A DNA stretch of 64,000 nucleotides from Cichorium intybus (GCA_023525715.1 JAKNSD010000080.1:62001-126000); one strand, 5' to 3'; positions 47,860 to 59,082 are shown, numbered from the stretch's first letter. The notes: generated by a model not told the origin, from the letters alone. Translations and numbers: made by a program.

Positions 47860-50800
47860 ATGCCAAGATCTTCACGAACAGGTACGCCTCTTGAACTTGA
47901 TTCGGAGATTGAGAAAACCGCGAAAAGGCTAAGGAAGCAAGCTAAACTTCGCAAGAAGCAGCAAGCTTCCCAAACCGCTTCTTCATCAAACCCTCCTATC
48001 ATAGACATTTGGCAAGACCTTTCTTCATCCGAAACTGAAACAGAATCCGAATCAGATAACAACATCCCACATACACCTCCCTCTCAAACAAACCATACTC
48101 CTATGGCCGAAAATCCACCTCAAGAACGAACACTTCGCCAATGGGCAACCCAAGATGTTACCCAACAACCTCTCTGCATTACCTACCCGCACATGACGAA
48201 CTTCGAATTGAAATCCGGGCTCATTCATTTACTACCTCAATTTCGGGGAGTAGAAAATGAAGACCCTCACAAATTTTTGAAAGAATTTCACGTCGTATGT
48301 GTAGGGATGAAACCACATGATGTCTCGGAAGACCAAATCAAGTTAAGGGCACTCCCCTTTTCATTGCTAGACTCAGCCAAAGAATGGCTATATGACCTAC
48401 CACCGGGGTCGGTCACAACATGGAACGGTCTAGCAAGGTTATTCCTTGACAAATATTTTCCGGAGACGAAAGCTTCAAGTCTGAGAAGGGAAATAATTGG
48501 TATCAAGCAAGGGAAGAGAGAAGCTTTACACACGTATTGGGAACGATTCAAAAAGTTGTGTGCCCGATGCCCGCAACACGGTATTTCCGATTACCAATTG
48601 TTCCGATATTTTTGTGAAGGCCTAACACCAATGGAGAGACGTTTGATAAACGCTTCAAGTGGAGGCTCATTAATCGATCAAACACCGACCCAAATAAGAG
48701 CATTGATCGAGAAAATGGCGGAGGAGTCCAAACATACACAAGGAGAGGACGAATGGTATGTAGATCCACCCCGAGGAGTAAAAGAGGTAAACACTCCTTA
48801 TCTTGAAAATCAAATTTCTGAACTAACCAAAGCTGTCATGCAACTAACAAAAGAAAAAGGAGTTGAACCAACGGTTAGAGCATGTGGAATTTGCTTGCAA
48901 TACGGACACCCAACTGACATGTGTCCCGAGTTACAAGATGATCAAGAGCAAGCGAAAGCAATGGGGGGATTTACCGGGCAAAATCAGAGACAGTTTGATC
49001 AACCTCGGAGCAACCAAAATTGGAACTACCAGTCCAATCAAAACCGTAACCAATACCAGGAGAGACCAAAACAATACTACCAAAACCCTCCGCCACAAAA
49101 TACAGCGAGCACGAGCATGTCCTTGGAAGACATTGTGAAAAGTCTAGCCACAAGCACGCATTCATTTCAGCAAGAAACAAGGGCTAGCATCAAGAATCTG
49201 GAGCAACAAATGGCTCAACTAGCCACTTCTGTCAACAAAATGGAATCTCAAGGTAAGTTACCTTCTCAATCTCAAGAAAATCCTAAACATAATGTAAATG
49301 CTGTTACTTTAAGAAGTGGGAAAAGCTATGACGGACCAAGCTTGTCAAAAGAAAGACAAAGAGAGATAGAAATCGAAGACGATACCGATTCAAGAAGCGA
49401 AGCTCCCAAGGAACCATCCAAAGTTGAGGTAAAAATCACTCCTCCTCCTTTCCCATCTAGACTTAAAAACACAAAGAAAGAAAAGGAAAATCAAGAAATT
49501 ATGGACATGTTTCGGAAAGTTGAGGTAAATATTCCTTTACTAGATGCAATCAAACAAATTCCTAGATATGCCAAATTTCTTAAAGAACTTTGTACCTCCA
49601 AAAAGAAATTAAAAGAAAGCGGAACTGTTACAGTCGGTGAAAACATCTCGGCCGTTTTGCAAAAACGATTACCAAAAAAATGCAAAGATCCGGGTGTTTT
49701 CACTGTTCCATGTAAAATGGGAAATCTCTACATTCCAAAAGCCATGCTAGATCTTGGTGCTTCAATTAATGTCCTACCTTACTCTATTTTTAAATCACTA
49801 AAAGTAGGACCATTAATAAGCACCGGGGTGATAATTCAACTTGCCGATCGCTCTATAGTACACCCGAAAGGTGTATTAGAGGACGTTTTGGTACAAGTTA
49901 ATGAACTAGTATTTCCCGCCGACTTTTACGTTTTGGATATGGGTGGAGACGAAACATCAAATTCTTGTTCTATACTCTTGGGAAGACCTTTCATGAGCAC
50001 CGCAAGAACAAAAATTGATGTTTTCAATGGAACGCTTTCCATGGAATTTGATGGAGAAATCATAAATTTCAATATTTTTGATGCTATGCGTTATCCACAA
50101 ACTGTTTCGTCTTTAAATTTTCTTGATGTAATCAACCCATTGGTTGAAGAATGTTTCGAATTGTCTAACACTGATTTATTAGCTCAAGTCTTAAACAAAA
50201 ATTTAGACAAGGAGAAGACAAAGGAGCTCATCGAGAAATTCGATCTAAGTCAAGAAATCTTGGAAATCGTATCATACCTAGACCACCAAAAGAAAGCAAG
50301 GTATGATTTGCCAAAAGTGCCATTGCAAATTTCTAACGAAAAACTTCTTCCTTCCATTTCACAGGCACCAAAGTTGGAATTAAAAGATCTCCCCAACCAT
50401 TTGAAGTACATGTACTTGGGTGAAAAGGATACTTTACCAATAATCATTTCCAACAAACTGTCAGAAGAAGAAGAAAAAGAATTGATGGGTCTACTAAAGA
50501 ACTACAAGGAAGCCTTCGGCTGGACAATAGCCGACATCAAAGGACTTAGCCCATCAATGTGCATGCATAAGATTTTCATGGAAGATGAGTACAAACCGTC
50601 AAGGGAAGCCCAGAGACGACTCAATCCACCCATGATGGAGGTGGTGAAAAAGGAGATTCTTAAGCTACTGGACGCAGGAATGATTTACCCAATATCAGAC
50701 AGCAAGTGGGTAAGTCCAATCCTGGTTGTCCCAAAGAAGACTGGAATCACAGTGACGGAAAACAAGCAAGGTGAGTTGGTACCCACCCGTGTGCAAAACG

Positions 50801-53274
50801 GGTGGCGTGTTTGTATTGATTACCGAAAGTTAAACTCTTCTACTCGTAAAGATCATTTCCCACTACCCTTTATCGACCAAATGTTGGAAAGGTTAGCGGG
50901 AAAAACTCATTACTGTTGTCTAGATGGATATTCAGGTTTTCACCAAATACCCATTGCACCGGAAGATCAAGAGAAAACAACGTTCACATGCCCCTTTGGC
51001 ACGTTTGCGTACCGGCGGATGCCTTTTGGGCTTTGCAATGCCCCCGCCACATTCCAAAGGTGCATGATGAGTATCTTCTCCGAGTATGTTGAAGAGATTA
51101 TAGAAGTGTTTATGGATGATTTTACTGTATACGGAAATTCGTTTAAAGAGTGTTTGAATAACTTGACAAAAATTTTGAAAAGGTGCATTGAAACCAACTT
51201 GGTTTTAAATTATGAAAAATGTCATTTTATGGTTGACCAAGGACTTATATTAGGACACGTTGTTTCAGCAAAAGGGTTAGAGGTTGACAAAGCAAAAATT
51301 GATGTTATTAAAACTCTACCCTACCCAAAATGTGTCCGAGAGGTCCGTTCTTTTCTTGGTCATGCAGGTTTTTATAGGAGGTTCATCAAAGATTTTTCAA
51401 AGATCTCAAGACCGATGTGCGAACTTCTACAAAAAGACGTAGAGTTTGAATTTTCTGACGCATGCAAGCAATCCTTTGAAACTTTGAAGAACCTGTTGGT
51501 AAGCACACCCATCATTCAACCGCCAGATTGGAGTCTACCATTTGAGATTATGTGCGATGCAAGTAATCACGCGGTAGGGGCGGTGTTGGGGCAAAAGAAG
51601 GATAAAGTTCCCCACGTCATATACTACGCTTCGAAAACATTGGACCCCGCTCAAAGCAATTATTCAACAACAGAGAAGGAGCTTCTTGCCATTATATTTG
51701 CTTTGGAAAAATTCCGACAATATTTGTTAGGAACTAAAGTCATTGTTTTTTCTGACCATGCAGCGTTGAAGTATTTGATGACAAAGAAAGATGCGAAGCC
51801 TAGGCTCATTCGTTGGGTCCTACTACTTCAAGAGTTCGATCTGGAAATCAGGGACAAGAGCGGAAAGCAAAACTTAGTTGCGGACCATCTAAGTAGGATC
51901 ATCAACAATGAAGATCCAACCCCGCTAAATGATTCATTTCCAGATGAACAGCTACTTACCAGCCAGACGATCACACCATGGTATGCTGACATGGTAAACT
52001 ATTTGGTCACCAAAAATTTCCCTTCAGACTACACTCGAGCTCAGAAAGACAAGCTGAAGAAAGACTCAAAACATTACGTGTGGGATGAGCCTTACTTGTG
52101 GAAATTTTGTCCCGACCAAATCATAAGGAGATGTGTAGATCTCCGTGAGGTACACTCTATTCTAAACTTCTGTCATGCTGAAGCCTGTGGAGGGCATTTT
52201 GGTCCGAAGAGAACAGCCCATAAGGTCCTTGAATCCGGATTTTATTGGCCCACTATTTTTGCCGATGCTTACAAGTTTTGCAAATCTTGCGAGCAATGTC
52301 AAAAAGTTGGAAACCTTAGACCAAGGGACCAAATGCCACTAACCTCCATACTCTTTTGTGAAATATTTGATGTATGGGGTATAGATTTCATGGGCCCGTT
52401 TCCGTCATCCTTTGGAAATATGTACATAATTCTAGCTGTGGATTATGTCTCTAAATGGGTAGAGGCAAAAGCCACACGGACTAATGATTCCAAAGTAGTT
52501 GCAGATTTTATAAAAGCCAACATTTTTAGCCGATTTGGAATGCCGAGAGCTTTTATAAGTGATCGAGGATCACATTTCTGCAACCGAACGATAGAGGCGC
52601 TCTTCAAGAAATACGGAGTCCTACATCGAGTTTCCACCGCTTACCACCCACAAACAAATGGACAAGCCGAGATCTCCAATCGAGAAATCAAGTCCATCTT
52701 GGAAAAGACGGTAAGCACGAGTCGTAAGGATTGGAGTATCCGTTTAGACGATGCTCTTTGGGCATACCGCACCGCATATAAAACACCAATAGGTATGTCT
52801 CCTTACCGTCTCGTATTTGGAAAAGCATGCCATTTGCCGGTTGAAATCGAACACAAAGCGTATTGGGCCATCAAACGCTTAAATCAAAACTTTGTAGAAA
52901 ATGGAGTTCATAGGAAACTTCAAATCCAAGAATTGGAAGAAATAAGAAACGAATCCTATGAAAATTCTAAAATATACAAAGAAAAGACCAAAGCCTTTCA
53001 TGACAAGGTCAACACACGAAAGAGCTTTGAAATAGGCCAAAAAGTGTTACTTTTTCAATCACGTCTAAAACTTTTTCCAGGAAAACTTCAGTCCCGATGG
53101 GTGGGACCTTTCATTGTAACTAATATTTCTACTTATGGTGTAGTAGAAATAAGAAGCGACACGACTGGAAAAATTTTCAAAGTAAATGGCCACCGGCTAA
53201 AACCTTTCTACGAAAATTTCGTCGAGCAAAACGTTGAAGACGAAAAATTAGAAGAGCCGGCCCGCTCCCAATAG
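47860..53274 (+). CDS. Athila gag-pol polyprotein, intact, 1804 aa
   Basis: One open frame from ATG 22 bp after the primer site. Gag spans about residues 105-280 (FRGVENEDPHKFLKEF, LARLFLDKYFP). The zinc knuckle is CGICLQYGHPTDMC near residue 342. The protease motif is MLDLGASINVLPYS near 628. RT follows with WRVCIDYRKLNSSTRKDHFP near 982 and the catalytic VFMDDFTVYG near 1084. RNase H has MCDASNHAVGAVLG near 1228 and the SDHAALKYL segment. Integrase shows the HHCC finger (CHAEACGGHFG, CKSCEQCQ) near 1440 and acidic residues in WGIDFMGPFP, AFISDRGSHF and NGQAEISNREIK. The gypsy domain order (integrase after RNase H) fits Athila. No stop or frameshift is present, and catalytic residues look intact. 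It makes all proteins for reverse transcription and integration in the cytoplasmic particle and nucleus. Confidence 0.95.
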   Translation: MPRSSRTGTPLELDSEIEKTAKRLRKQAKLRKKQQASQTASSSNPPIIDIWQDLSSSETETESESDNNIPHTPPSQTNHTPMAENPPQERTLRQWATQDVTQQPLCITYPHMTNFELKSGLIHLLPQFRGVENEDPHKFLKEFHVVCVGMKPHDVSEDQIKLRALPFSLLDSAKEWLYDLPPGSVTTWNGLARLFLDKYFPETKASSLRREIIGIKQGKREALHTYWERFKKLCARCPQHGISDYQLFRYFCEGLTPMERRLINASSGGSLIDQTPTQIRALIEKMAEESKHTQGEDEWYVDPPRGVKEVNTPYLENQISELTKAVMQLTKEKGVEPTVRACGICLQYGHPTDMCPELQDDQEQAKAMGGFTGQNQRQFDQPRSNQNWNYQSNQNRNQYQERPKQYYQNPPPQNTASTSMSLEDIVKSLATSTHSFQQETRASIKNLEQQMAQLATSVNKMESQGKLPSQSQENPKHNVNAVTLRSGKSYDGPSLSKERQREIEIEDDTDSRSEAPKEPSKVEVKITPPPFPSRLKNTKKEKENQEIMDMFRKVEVNIPLLDAIKQIPRYAKFLKELCTSKKKLKESGTVTVGENISAVLQKRLPKKCKDPGVFTVPCKMGNLYIPKAMLDLGASINVLPYSIFKSLKVGPLISTGVIIQLADRSIVHPKGVLEDVLVQVNELVFPADFYVLDMGGDETSNSCSILLGRPFMSTARTKIDVFNGTLSMEFDGEIINFNIFDAMRYPQTVSSLNFLDVINPLVEECFELSNTDLLAQVLNKNLDKEKTKELIEKFDLSQEILEIVSYLDHQKKARYDLPKVPLQISNEKLLPSISQAPKLELKDLPNHLKYMYLGEKDTLPIIISNKLSEEEEKELMGLLKNYKEAFGWTIADIKGLSPSMCMHKIFMEDEYKPSREAQRRLNPPMMEVVKKEILKLLDAGMIYPISDSKWVSPILVVPKKTGITVTENKQGELVPTRVQNGWRVCIDYRKLNSSTRKDHFPLPFIDQMLERLAGKTHYCCLDGYSGFHQIPIAPEDQEKTTFTCPFGTFAYRRMPFGLCNAPATFQRCMMSIFSEYVEEIIEVFMDDFTVYGNSFKECLNNLTKILKRCIETNLVLNYEKCHFMVDQGLILGHVVSAKGLEVDKAKIDVIKTLPYPKCVREVRSFLGHAGFYRRFIKDFSKISRPMCELLQKDVEFEFSDACKQSFETLKNLLVSTPIIQPPDWSLPFEIMCDASNHAVGAVLGQKKDKVPHVIYYASKTLDPAQSNYSTTEKELLAIIFALEKFRQYLLGTKVIVFSDHAALKYLMTKKDAKPRLIRWVLLLQEFDLEIRDKSGKQNLVADHLSRIINNEDPTPLNDSFPDEQLLTSQTITPWYADMVNYLVTKNFPSDYTRAQKDKLKKDSKHYVWDEPYLWKFCPDQIIRRCVDLREVHSILNFCHAEACGGHFGPKRTAHKVLESGFYWPTIFADAYKFCKSCEQCQKVGNLRPRDQMPLTSILFCEIFDVWGIDFMGPFPSSFGNMYIILAVDYVSKWVEAKATRTNDSKVVADFIKANIFSRFGMPRAFISDRGSHFCNRTIEALFKKYGVLHRVSTAYHPQTNGQAEISNREIKSILEKTVSTSRKDWSIRLDDALWAYRTAYKTPIGMSPYRLVFGKACHLPVEIEHKAYWAIKRLNQNFVENGVHRKLQIQELEEIRNESYENSKIYKEKTKAFHDKVNTRKSFEIGQKVLLFQSRLKLFPGKLQSRWVGPFIVTNISTYGVVEIRSDTTGKIFKVNGHRLKPFYENFVEQNVEDEKLEEPARSQ

Positions 53275-53502
53275 TCAATTTTGGGAGCCATGCGTCGAGC
53301 CAAAGACGTTAAACAAGTGCGCTAACCGGGAGGCAACCCGGGGGTAATTTTGTCATTTTTTCAAAGTGTGATTTTTTGTGTTTTTATAATTTTTCTGTTC
53401 ATAACTTTCAAATACCTACGTGAGAAAACGATCGGAATCGAAAACGGACTACCGAGGCTCAAGATGCGAAAAGCAAAAAAAACGAAAAAATGGACAGTGT
53501 GG

Positions 53503-53720
53503 TACACGGCCCGTGTAACTTTTTACCCTATAAGTTACACGGCCGTGTAACATTTAAAAAAAAAAAAAAAATTTCGTATCGGTCAAAATTCTACATTACA
53601 CGACCGTGTAACTTTTTACACGACCGTGTAACTTCAACATATGGTCAAAAATCGAATTGGTCATAAACAGGAATTACACGACCGTGTAATTATTCAAGCC
53701 AAAGTTACACGGCCGTGTAA
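53503..53720. repeat. Palindrome cluster between gag-pol and the ATHILA ORF
   Basis: 53503-53517 (TACACGGCCCGTGTA), 53534-53551, 53596-53611, 53616-53631, 53672-53691 (AATTACACG-AC-CGTGTAATT) and 53705-53720. The first two copies and their spacer (ccctataagttacacgg) closely match the first two palindromes of the LTR. An A run of 16 bases lies between the second and third. Confidence 0.93.
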
Positions 53721-54278
53721 TGTTGGCCAGGGGCAATTTCGTCATTTTGCACATTATATAAGCCAAGGACTTCATTTTTTACACACTTCAGTCGCGATTT
53801 TCATCCTTGCCCACTGCCGAGTCCGAACATTTCAAGAAAAAAATCGATTTCTTCAATTTTTCTTCTAATTTCTCCAAGTTTAGTTAAAATCCAAAGGTTA
53901 GTTCCATCATTTCTCATCTTTTCCTTCATTTTGGCCACAAGAAACATCCAAATCCATGGTGAAATTCGGATTTCTTGAAACCCTAGAAAATTAGGGTTTT
54001 GAATTTTTGTTGCTAAATCGTTGAATTTGTTTAGGTTCAAGCTTGGGGAAGGCTAGAATACAAGGAATCAAGGTCAATATCACCATTGTCAAGCTTCAAT
54101 TCGGTAAATTCTTTCCAAAACTCAAAATCTTCATAATTTTTGGTTTTTGACTAGATAATTGGTTATTGGCTTTGAATTGTGAAACCTTTGTGTTTATATT
54201 TGTGTGTTTTATTGTTTGAGTGTTGTTTTTGTCCAAATTTCTTTGATAAAAAGCTAAAAAAAAAATATATATATATAT

Positions 54279-55766
54279 ATGGCATCATCGTCCCGTACCT
54301 ACTCTAGGGGTAGTAAAAGGCAAATCGTGTATTCGGCCTCTAGTGGCTCTTCCGATGAAGAGCCCGAACAGCAGGACTATGACATGGGCGATGCGGGTAT
54401 CTCATTCATGACCGATGCCCAAGAGGCACGTTTTTATAACTTTTTGGAAAGAACTGGACAGGCACAAAAATTCGTTGATATCCCAACCTTGCGAGACTTA
54501 CACATAGAGGCAGGAGTACGCAAACTCCTGTCCAATGTTGGTTGGGAGGGTTTGATGAATATTAGTGAAATAAGCTACTCAAACCCCACTATCGAATTTT
54601 TGTCTTCGGTAGAATTTAACGTTCATACTGCAGTCTTGTCTTTCAGAATGTTTAACAGGTCATACAAAATCACACAAACCCAATTGTGTGAGCTCATTGG
54701 CGCGTCGGTCGCCAACACTTATGACCAAAGAGGCAAACTAAACAAACTGTTCCACAGAGAAGTTGGCACATTCTGGAAGAAAATCTCTACTGAAAACTTC
54801 TACCGTCCCAGTAATGCCAAAGCCTCCAGCATTATCCACCCCGTCCTCAAAGTCACCCACCGCATCATTGCCTCTATCTTCTTCCCACAAGAAGAGATAA
54901 GCAAAGCTGGCCTAAATGAGCTTGAGCTTCTCTACTGCATGATCAATCCAGGGTCTCAAACCCCAAATTTTGGATCTTGGATCATGTACAAACTACTTAA
55001 ACTAATTAGAAGTTCATCTGGCCAGCTACATTGCGGTGGCATTATCACTCTAATAGCCAAACATCCAGCCCTGGGCATCAGATTCCCTGATAACCTTGAG
55101 ATAGTCAAAGGTGAGAGATACCTCACCTCTGATGTTCTTGAGGGTATGAGGTTATTTCGACGCCCCCAATCAGACGAAATATGGCAAGCCGACGGACGCG
55201 ACTATCTGCGGGTCAACAACAGAAATGCCCGAATCCTACGATTAGCCAACCCTGTCTCCACCACAAATTGGAAGCCTCCTTCCAACATGGGCATACAACT
55301 ACCCGCTCCCAACCTACCACCTCGAGAGCCCAGTCCACCACCAAGACAGCCCCAGGAACCTGGCCCTTCAAGCTCTGCTAGCTCATTTCCTCCAGAGCAC
55401 AGTCTTTACATGGAGCAATTTTCTAGCATCAACTCCCAGCTTGCGGATCTTCGCCTTGATTATCAAGGCATCTATGATAATCTTGGTGAGATTGATACAC
55501 ACCAGATGGAGCTGCGCCATGACTTTGAGCAGTTTAGAGAGAACCAATATAAACATAACCAAGATGTTATGTCTATACTCTCTGACATACAAAGATCCGT
55601 TGCCTTCAACCCATGGCAACAGCAGCAACCACTGCAGCCACCGCAGCAGCAACAGCAACCGGGAAGCCAGCCACTCCAACCACCACAATTCCCACCCTAT
55701 CCATATTACCCACCATACCCTTATCCTCCATTTCCGCCACGGGGACCCTTCCCCGACCCTCAGTAG
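54279..55766 (+). CDS. ATHILA ORF protein (Arabidopsis retrotransposon ORF-1 family)
   Basis: An open 495-codon frame after gag-pol. Residues about 50-300 show the ATHILA ORF-1 type pattern (FYNFLERTGQAQKFVDIPTL, LLSNVGWEGLM, ELIGASVANTYDQRG). They are followed by a proline-rich linker (LPPREPSPPPRQPQEPGPSS), a probable coiled segment (residues about 385-430) and a tail of Gln/Pro and PYPYYPPYPY. No signal peptide and no transmembrane segment is evident, so an envelope-like role is not supported here. The function of this family is unknown. How it is expressed is unclear: it lies 1 kb past gag-pol with its own AT-rich leader (aaatatatatatatat just before the ATG), suggesting a separate or spliced transcript. 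Confidence 0.85.
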   Translation: MASSSRTYSRGSKRQIVYSASSGSSDEEPEQQDYDMGDAGISFMTDAQEARFYNFLERTGQAQKFVDIPTLRDLHIEAGVRKLLSNVGWEGLMNISEISYSNPTIEFLSSVEFNVHTAVLSFRMFNRSYKITQTQLCELIGASVANTYDQRGKLNKLFHREVGTFWKKISTENFYRPSNAKASSIIHPVLKVTHRIIASIFFPQEEISKAGLNELELLYCMINPGSQTPNFGSWIMYKLLKLIRSSSGQLHCGGIITLIAKHPALGIRFPDNLEIVKGERYLTSDVLEGMRLFRRPQSDEIWQADGRDYLRVNNRNARILRLANPVSTTNWKPPSNMGIQLPAPNLPPREPSPPPRQPQEPGPSSSASSFPPEHSLYMEQFSSINSQLADLRLDYQGIYDNLGEIDTHQMELRHDFEQFRENQYKHNQDVMSILSDIQRSVAFNPWQQQQPLQPPQQQQQPGSQPLQPPQFPPYPYYPPYPYPPFPPRGPFPDPQ

Positions 55767-55856
55767 GTTGTTTCTTTCTTTCTCCTTCCCTATTGCATTG
55801 TGGACATTGCATTTATTTTAAGCTTGGGGATGGGGAAATAAATCCCCAATAAATCC

Positions 55857-55894
<38 letters not shown>

Positions 55895-56532
55895 AAAACA
55901 ACAAAAATTCAAAAATATTTTATTTCTTGCATTCATTTTAAACTTTTGCATGCATTTTTGTTATCTCTTACTTCTCACCTTTGTGACACCTTTAAATTGC
56001 AACTATAATACATCTCATAGTTAAACTTCTTGTATTTTTGTCCCCTATCTACATGCAACATCACCATCTTTTGAAACTTTAGATCTTCATTAGGAACTTC
56101 TTTTTATTAATTTTCTAGCATAGATACGATTGGGAGAATTATAAAACACACATGAAATTAAATCAAAAGTTATTCTAGCAAAGGATGCTTTATTCACCCG
56201 TGAGTTCATCAATGTGTGTAATCGACTAGGAGAAATACTATGGAAGTTGCACTAGTTCCCCCTCATGGCCATACATTTGCATATTGTCTATTAAGCATAA
56301 GGTTTATCTCAAAAATCGCGATTTTCCAAAGTCATGGACAAAAATCTTATTTTCTATATTTGTTTTTAATTTTTGTGTGGTAGTATGTGTCATATGACCT
56401 TGTTTATATTATTTTGGTCATTAGTGTGTTTAAATTTTTACTATTTCAAAAAAATATCATAAAAATTATTGTCTAATCATTTTAGCAAAATTTTGTGAAA
56501 ATGTTTTTATGGTGAAAATCCAGAAATCATTT

Positions 56533-56601
56533 CACTTGGTTCTAAAAGATTGGTCTTTAAAAAAAAAATAAAAAAAAAAAATAAAAAAAAAATAATAATA
56601 A

Positions 56602-56691
<90 letters not shown>

Positions 56692-56704
56692 ACCGAACCA
56701 AGTG
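56533..56704. repeat. (TA)n microsatellite flanked by an inverted repeat
   Basis: CACTTGGTTC...GGTCTTT at 56533-56558 is the inverted counterpart of AAAGACCGAACCAAGTG at 56688-56704 apart from a 9-base bulge. Between them are an A-rich stretch and about 78 bp of TA, so the whole could fold into one long stem. Confidence 0.8.
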
Positions 56705-57452
56705 ATCACTCAAGTGAAAATTTCCTACAAAAATACAATAAAAACGATTACTTGTTTTGAAAGCCTCCTCCTTTTTGCTTTCAACAACTAAATCCAATTT
56801 TGGTTTAAAACTTCATTGACCATGTTTTAAAAATTCTTCATACATCTTGGGTCAAGTTGAAGTTCAAAAGATTTGGTTGTCTCGGTCGTCTAGGTATCTA
56901 TCAATTGTAAATAGGATTCGAGTTGTAAATTTTTGTCCCTCTGTTTTGAAAAATCATGTGTTTAGTAAATAAATATGCAAATGAGGTCGGTTGGAGGACT
57001 TGAGCAAAGTCAACTTAGTATAAGCTTCCTAGATTCGATATCCGAGCGCCCCTCCTATAAAAATGAGTGTTTATAGCCAAATCTTGAAAATGGAGCTTGC
57101 AAGGTCACACATCTTGTGACATGAGTGAATAAACACGAGAGGAGTGAACAATTGTGAGCACATCCTTTGCTTGCGAGACGCTTTGAATAATTAGTGAAAG
57201 TTTCATGTGTTAGATTATCTTTTGTCCCAACGTGCGTATGCTAAGTAATTGATAAAAATTTGTTCCTTTTAATGGTCTTTTGTTTTGAATAGATGGTCTA
57301 ACTTATATGTGTGTAGGGTCCAAAATTGACATGATTTTTAGATATGATTGATGTTGTCTTGGTTGCTACCTAAGGTGTCTATTCTTTTTCTACTTTGTAG
57401 TTTGTTATCCACATTGTTTAGATTCTTGTTTTCCTTGAGGACAAGAAAAGTC

Positions 57453-57467
57453 TAAGCTTGGGGATAT
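57453..57467 (+). other. Athila polypurine tract
   Basis: TAAGCTTGGGGATAT directly before the 3' LTR. Relatives lie at 54038-54052 (CAAGCTTGGGGAAGG) and 55819-55836 (TAAGCTTGGGGATGGGGA). Confidence 0.65.
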
Positions 57468-57468
57468 T

Positions 57469-59082
57469 TGTTAGGTGTATTTCTAAGCATGTTTTCATGC
57501 CTTTTTATCCTTGTTTTACCTTGCATTTCATTCTCATTATTGCATATTTTCATGTTTCTCGGGATTTCAAGAATAGCAATCTACTTTCACACTTTGTGGT
57601 TGTTTTCAGGTGCTTTTGAGGGTTGAATCTTGCATTGGATGACAATGGGAGGCTACACAAGAAATTTCAGAAGAAACGGAGCTCAAACGAAGAAGTTACA
57701 AAAAATGAAAATTCATCCCGATGACAGTATGTTACACGACCGTGTAACTTTTGCCCTATAAGTTACACGGCCGTGTAACTTTGTTATGCCACGTGGGTGC
57801 CATGTCAGCTCAGGGTAGGGTCCAGGGACTTTTGCAGGATTACACGACCGTGTAATCTTGGCCCAAGAAGTTACACGGCCGTGTAACTCCTCCTGGTGAC
57901 CAGATCTACTTTTTAGCCCACTTTGAGTTGTTTATTCACTCTTGTGCTGTCATTCCCATGCTACACGACCAGATCCAGATCCAACCTGATTTTGAGGCCA
58001 TGTGATGAAGAAAGTGGGTGTTGGAATGATGATGTTTGCCATTGTCCAAATTACCATTTTACCCTTGGTGTGTTAGTATAAATAGATGTGTCTAGTTAGC
58101 CTTAGAAGCATCCCATCTTACCATTATTTTCTGAATACTCTCTAGATACATTGTGTTGGTGTTTGTGTGCAACTTCAAGTGTGGATTGTCTTCATTTTGT
58201 AAGTTTATTTCTCTTTTACTAGTCATGAGTGGCTAGTAAACTTATTTTCTGGTTTTGTATTAAGGATTATGATTGTGATTTAATATAAAGTTTGATGTTT
58301 GATTTTATATCTTTCTAGTGATATGATTTTGAGATTTAACAAGTGTTTGGTTTTTATTTATTTCATATTGGCCATTTGATCTTAAATATCAATCAATCTA
58401 GTCATACAAATTATAAAATCCGTAATTGTTTTATAAAATGTTATTTGTGATAATCATCTTTAATTAGGTGAAAAATCATATCTCATGTTTTAACGCTTCA
58501 ACGCTTGTTTAGGAGTATTGAACATTGTTAGGAACATTCACATAAAACATAATGCAATCCTTCATTCAAATTCTATGATCTTATCTAGATTTGATTAGTA
58601 AGATTAGTCTTAGTTAATGAGCTTCTCTTGACTAAGGTACACTAGGTGAATGGTGTATGTGCGAGCTTTTGGCATACACAAAGTACCAACTTAGAAAGAT
58701 TAAAGTTATAAACATCATTCTTATTGTTATTTCCAATCATATGACTTCAAATTCAAAACCAGAATTTGTCCCCAAATTATAAAAACAATCATTCTATATA
58801 TTTTGTCCCAAGTTAAATTTGTTCTCAACATTTACATAATTATTGTCCATCTATTCATCAAAACCCCCCCCCCCCTTTGGTTACTTTCTTTACTATTTTA
58901 ACTTCCGTGAATTCAAGGTGTAATCCATTAGACCATCGCTCCCTGTGGATCGACCCTGCTTGCCATTTATACTACACAGTTAATATTTATATCAAGTAGT
59001 GCAATCACGAAATATTGGTAATTAATAAATCATTTCAAACCATATTTCAACTCTTTTATTTTGTTGATTACGACACTCAACA
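57469..59082 (+). repeat. 3' LTR of Athila
   Basis: 1614 bp, nearly identical to the 5' LTR. Palindromes at 57731-57748, 57760-57781, 57838-57857 and 57868-57887. Confidence 0.95.

Larger units (their letters stand above)
55767..57468 (+). other. Athila 3' non-coding region
   Basis: About 1.7 kb without a gene. It holds an A run of about 34 bases (55858-55891), a hairpin-flanked AT microsatellite (56533-56704) and two aagcttgggga motifs, one at 55819 and one at the polypurine tract. Confidence 0.75.
46205..59082 (+). mobile_element. Complete, very young Athila retrotransposon (Ty3/gypsy), 12.9 kb
   Basis: LTRs 46205-47817 and 57469-59082 show only about three substitutions and one one-base indel over 1.61 kb. 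The target duplication is ACATG (46200-46204 and 59083-59087). In order: LTR, tRNA-Asp primer site, gag-pol ORF, palindrome-rich spacer, ATHILA ORF, long 3' region, polypurine tract, LTR. Both ORFs are open. Nothing needed for retrotransposition is visibly missing. Confidence 0.96.

Noticed and set aside
54279..55766. ATHILA ORF considered as an envelope protein
   Set aside because: No signal peptide, transmembrane segment or cysteine pattern is visible.
46467..57887. Regular palindromes considered as a CRISPR-like array
   Set aside because: Spacing is irregular, spacers are not similar in length, the organism is a plant, and the repeats belong to LTR elements.
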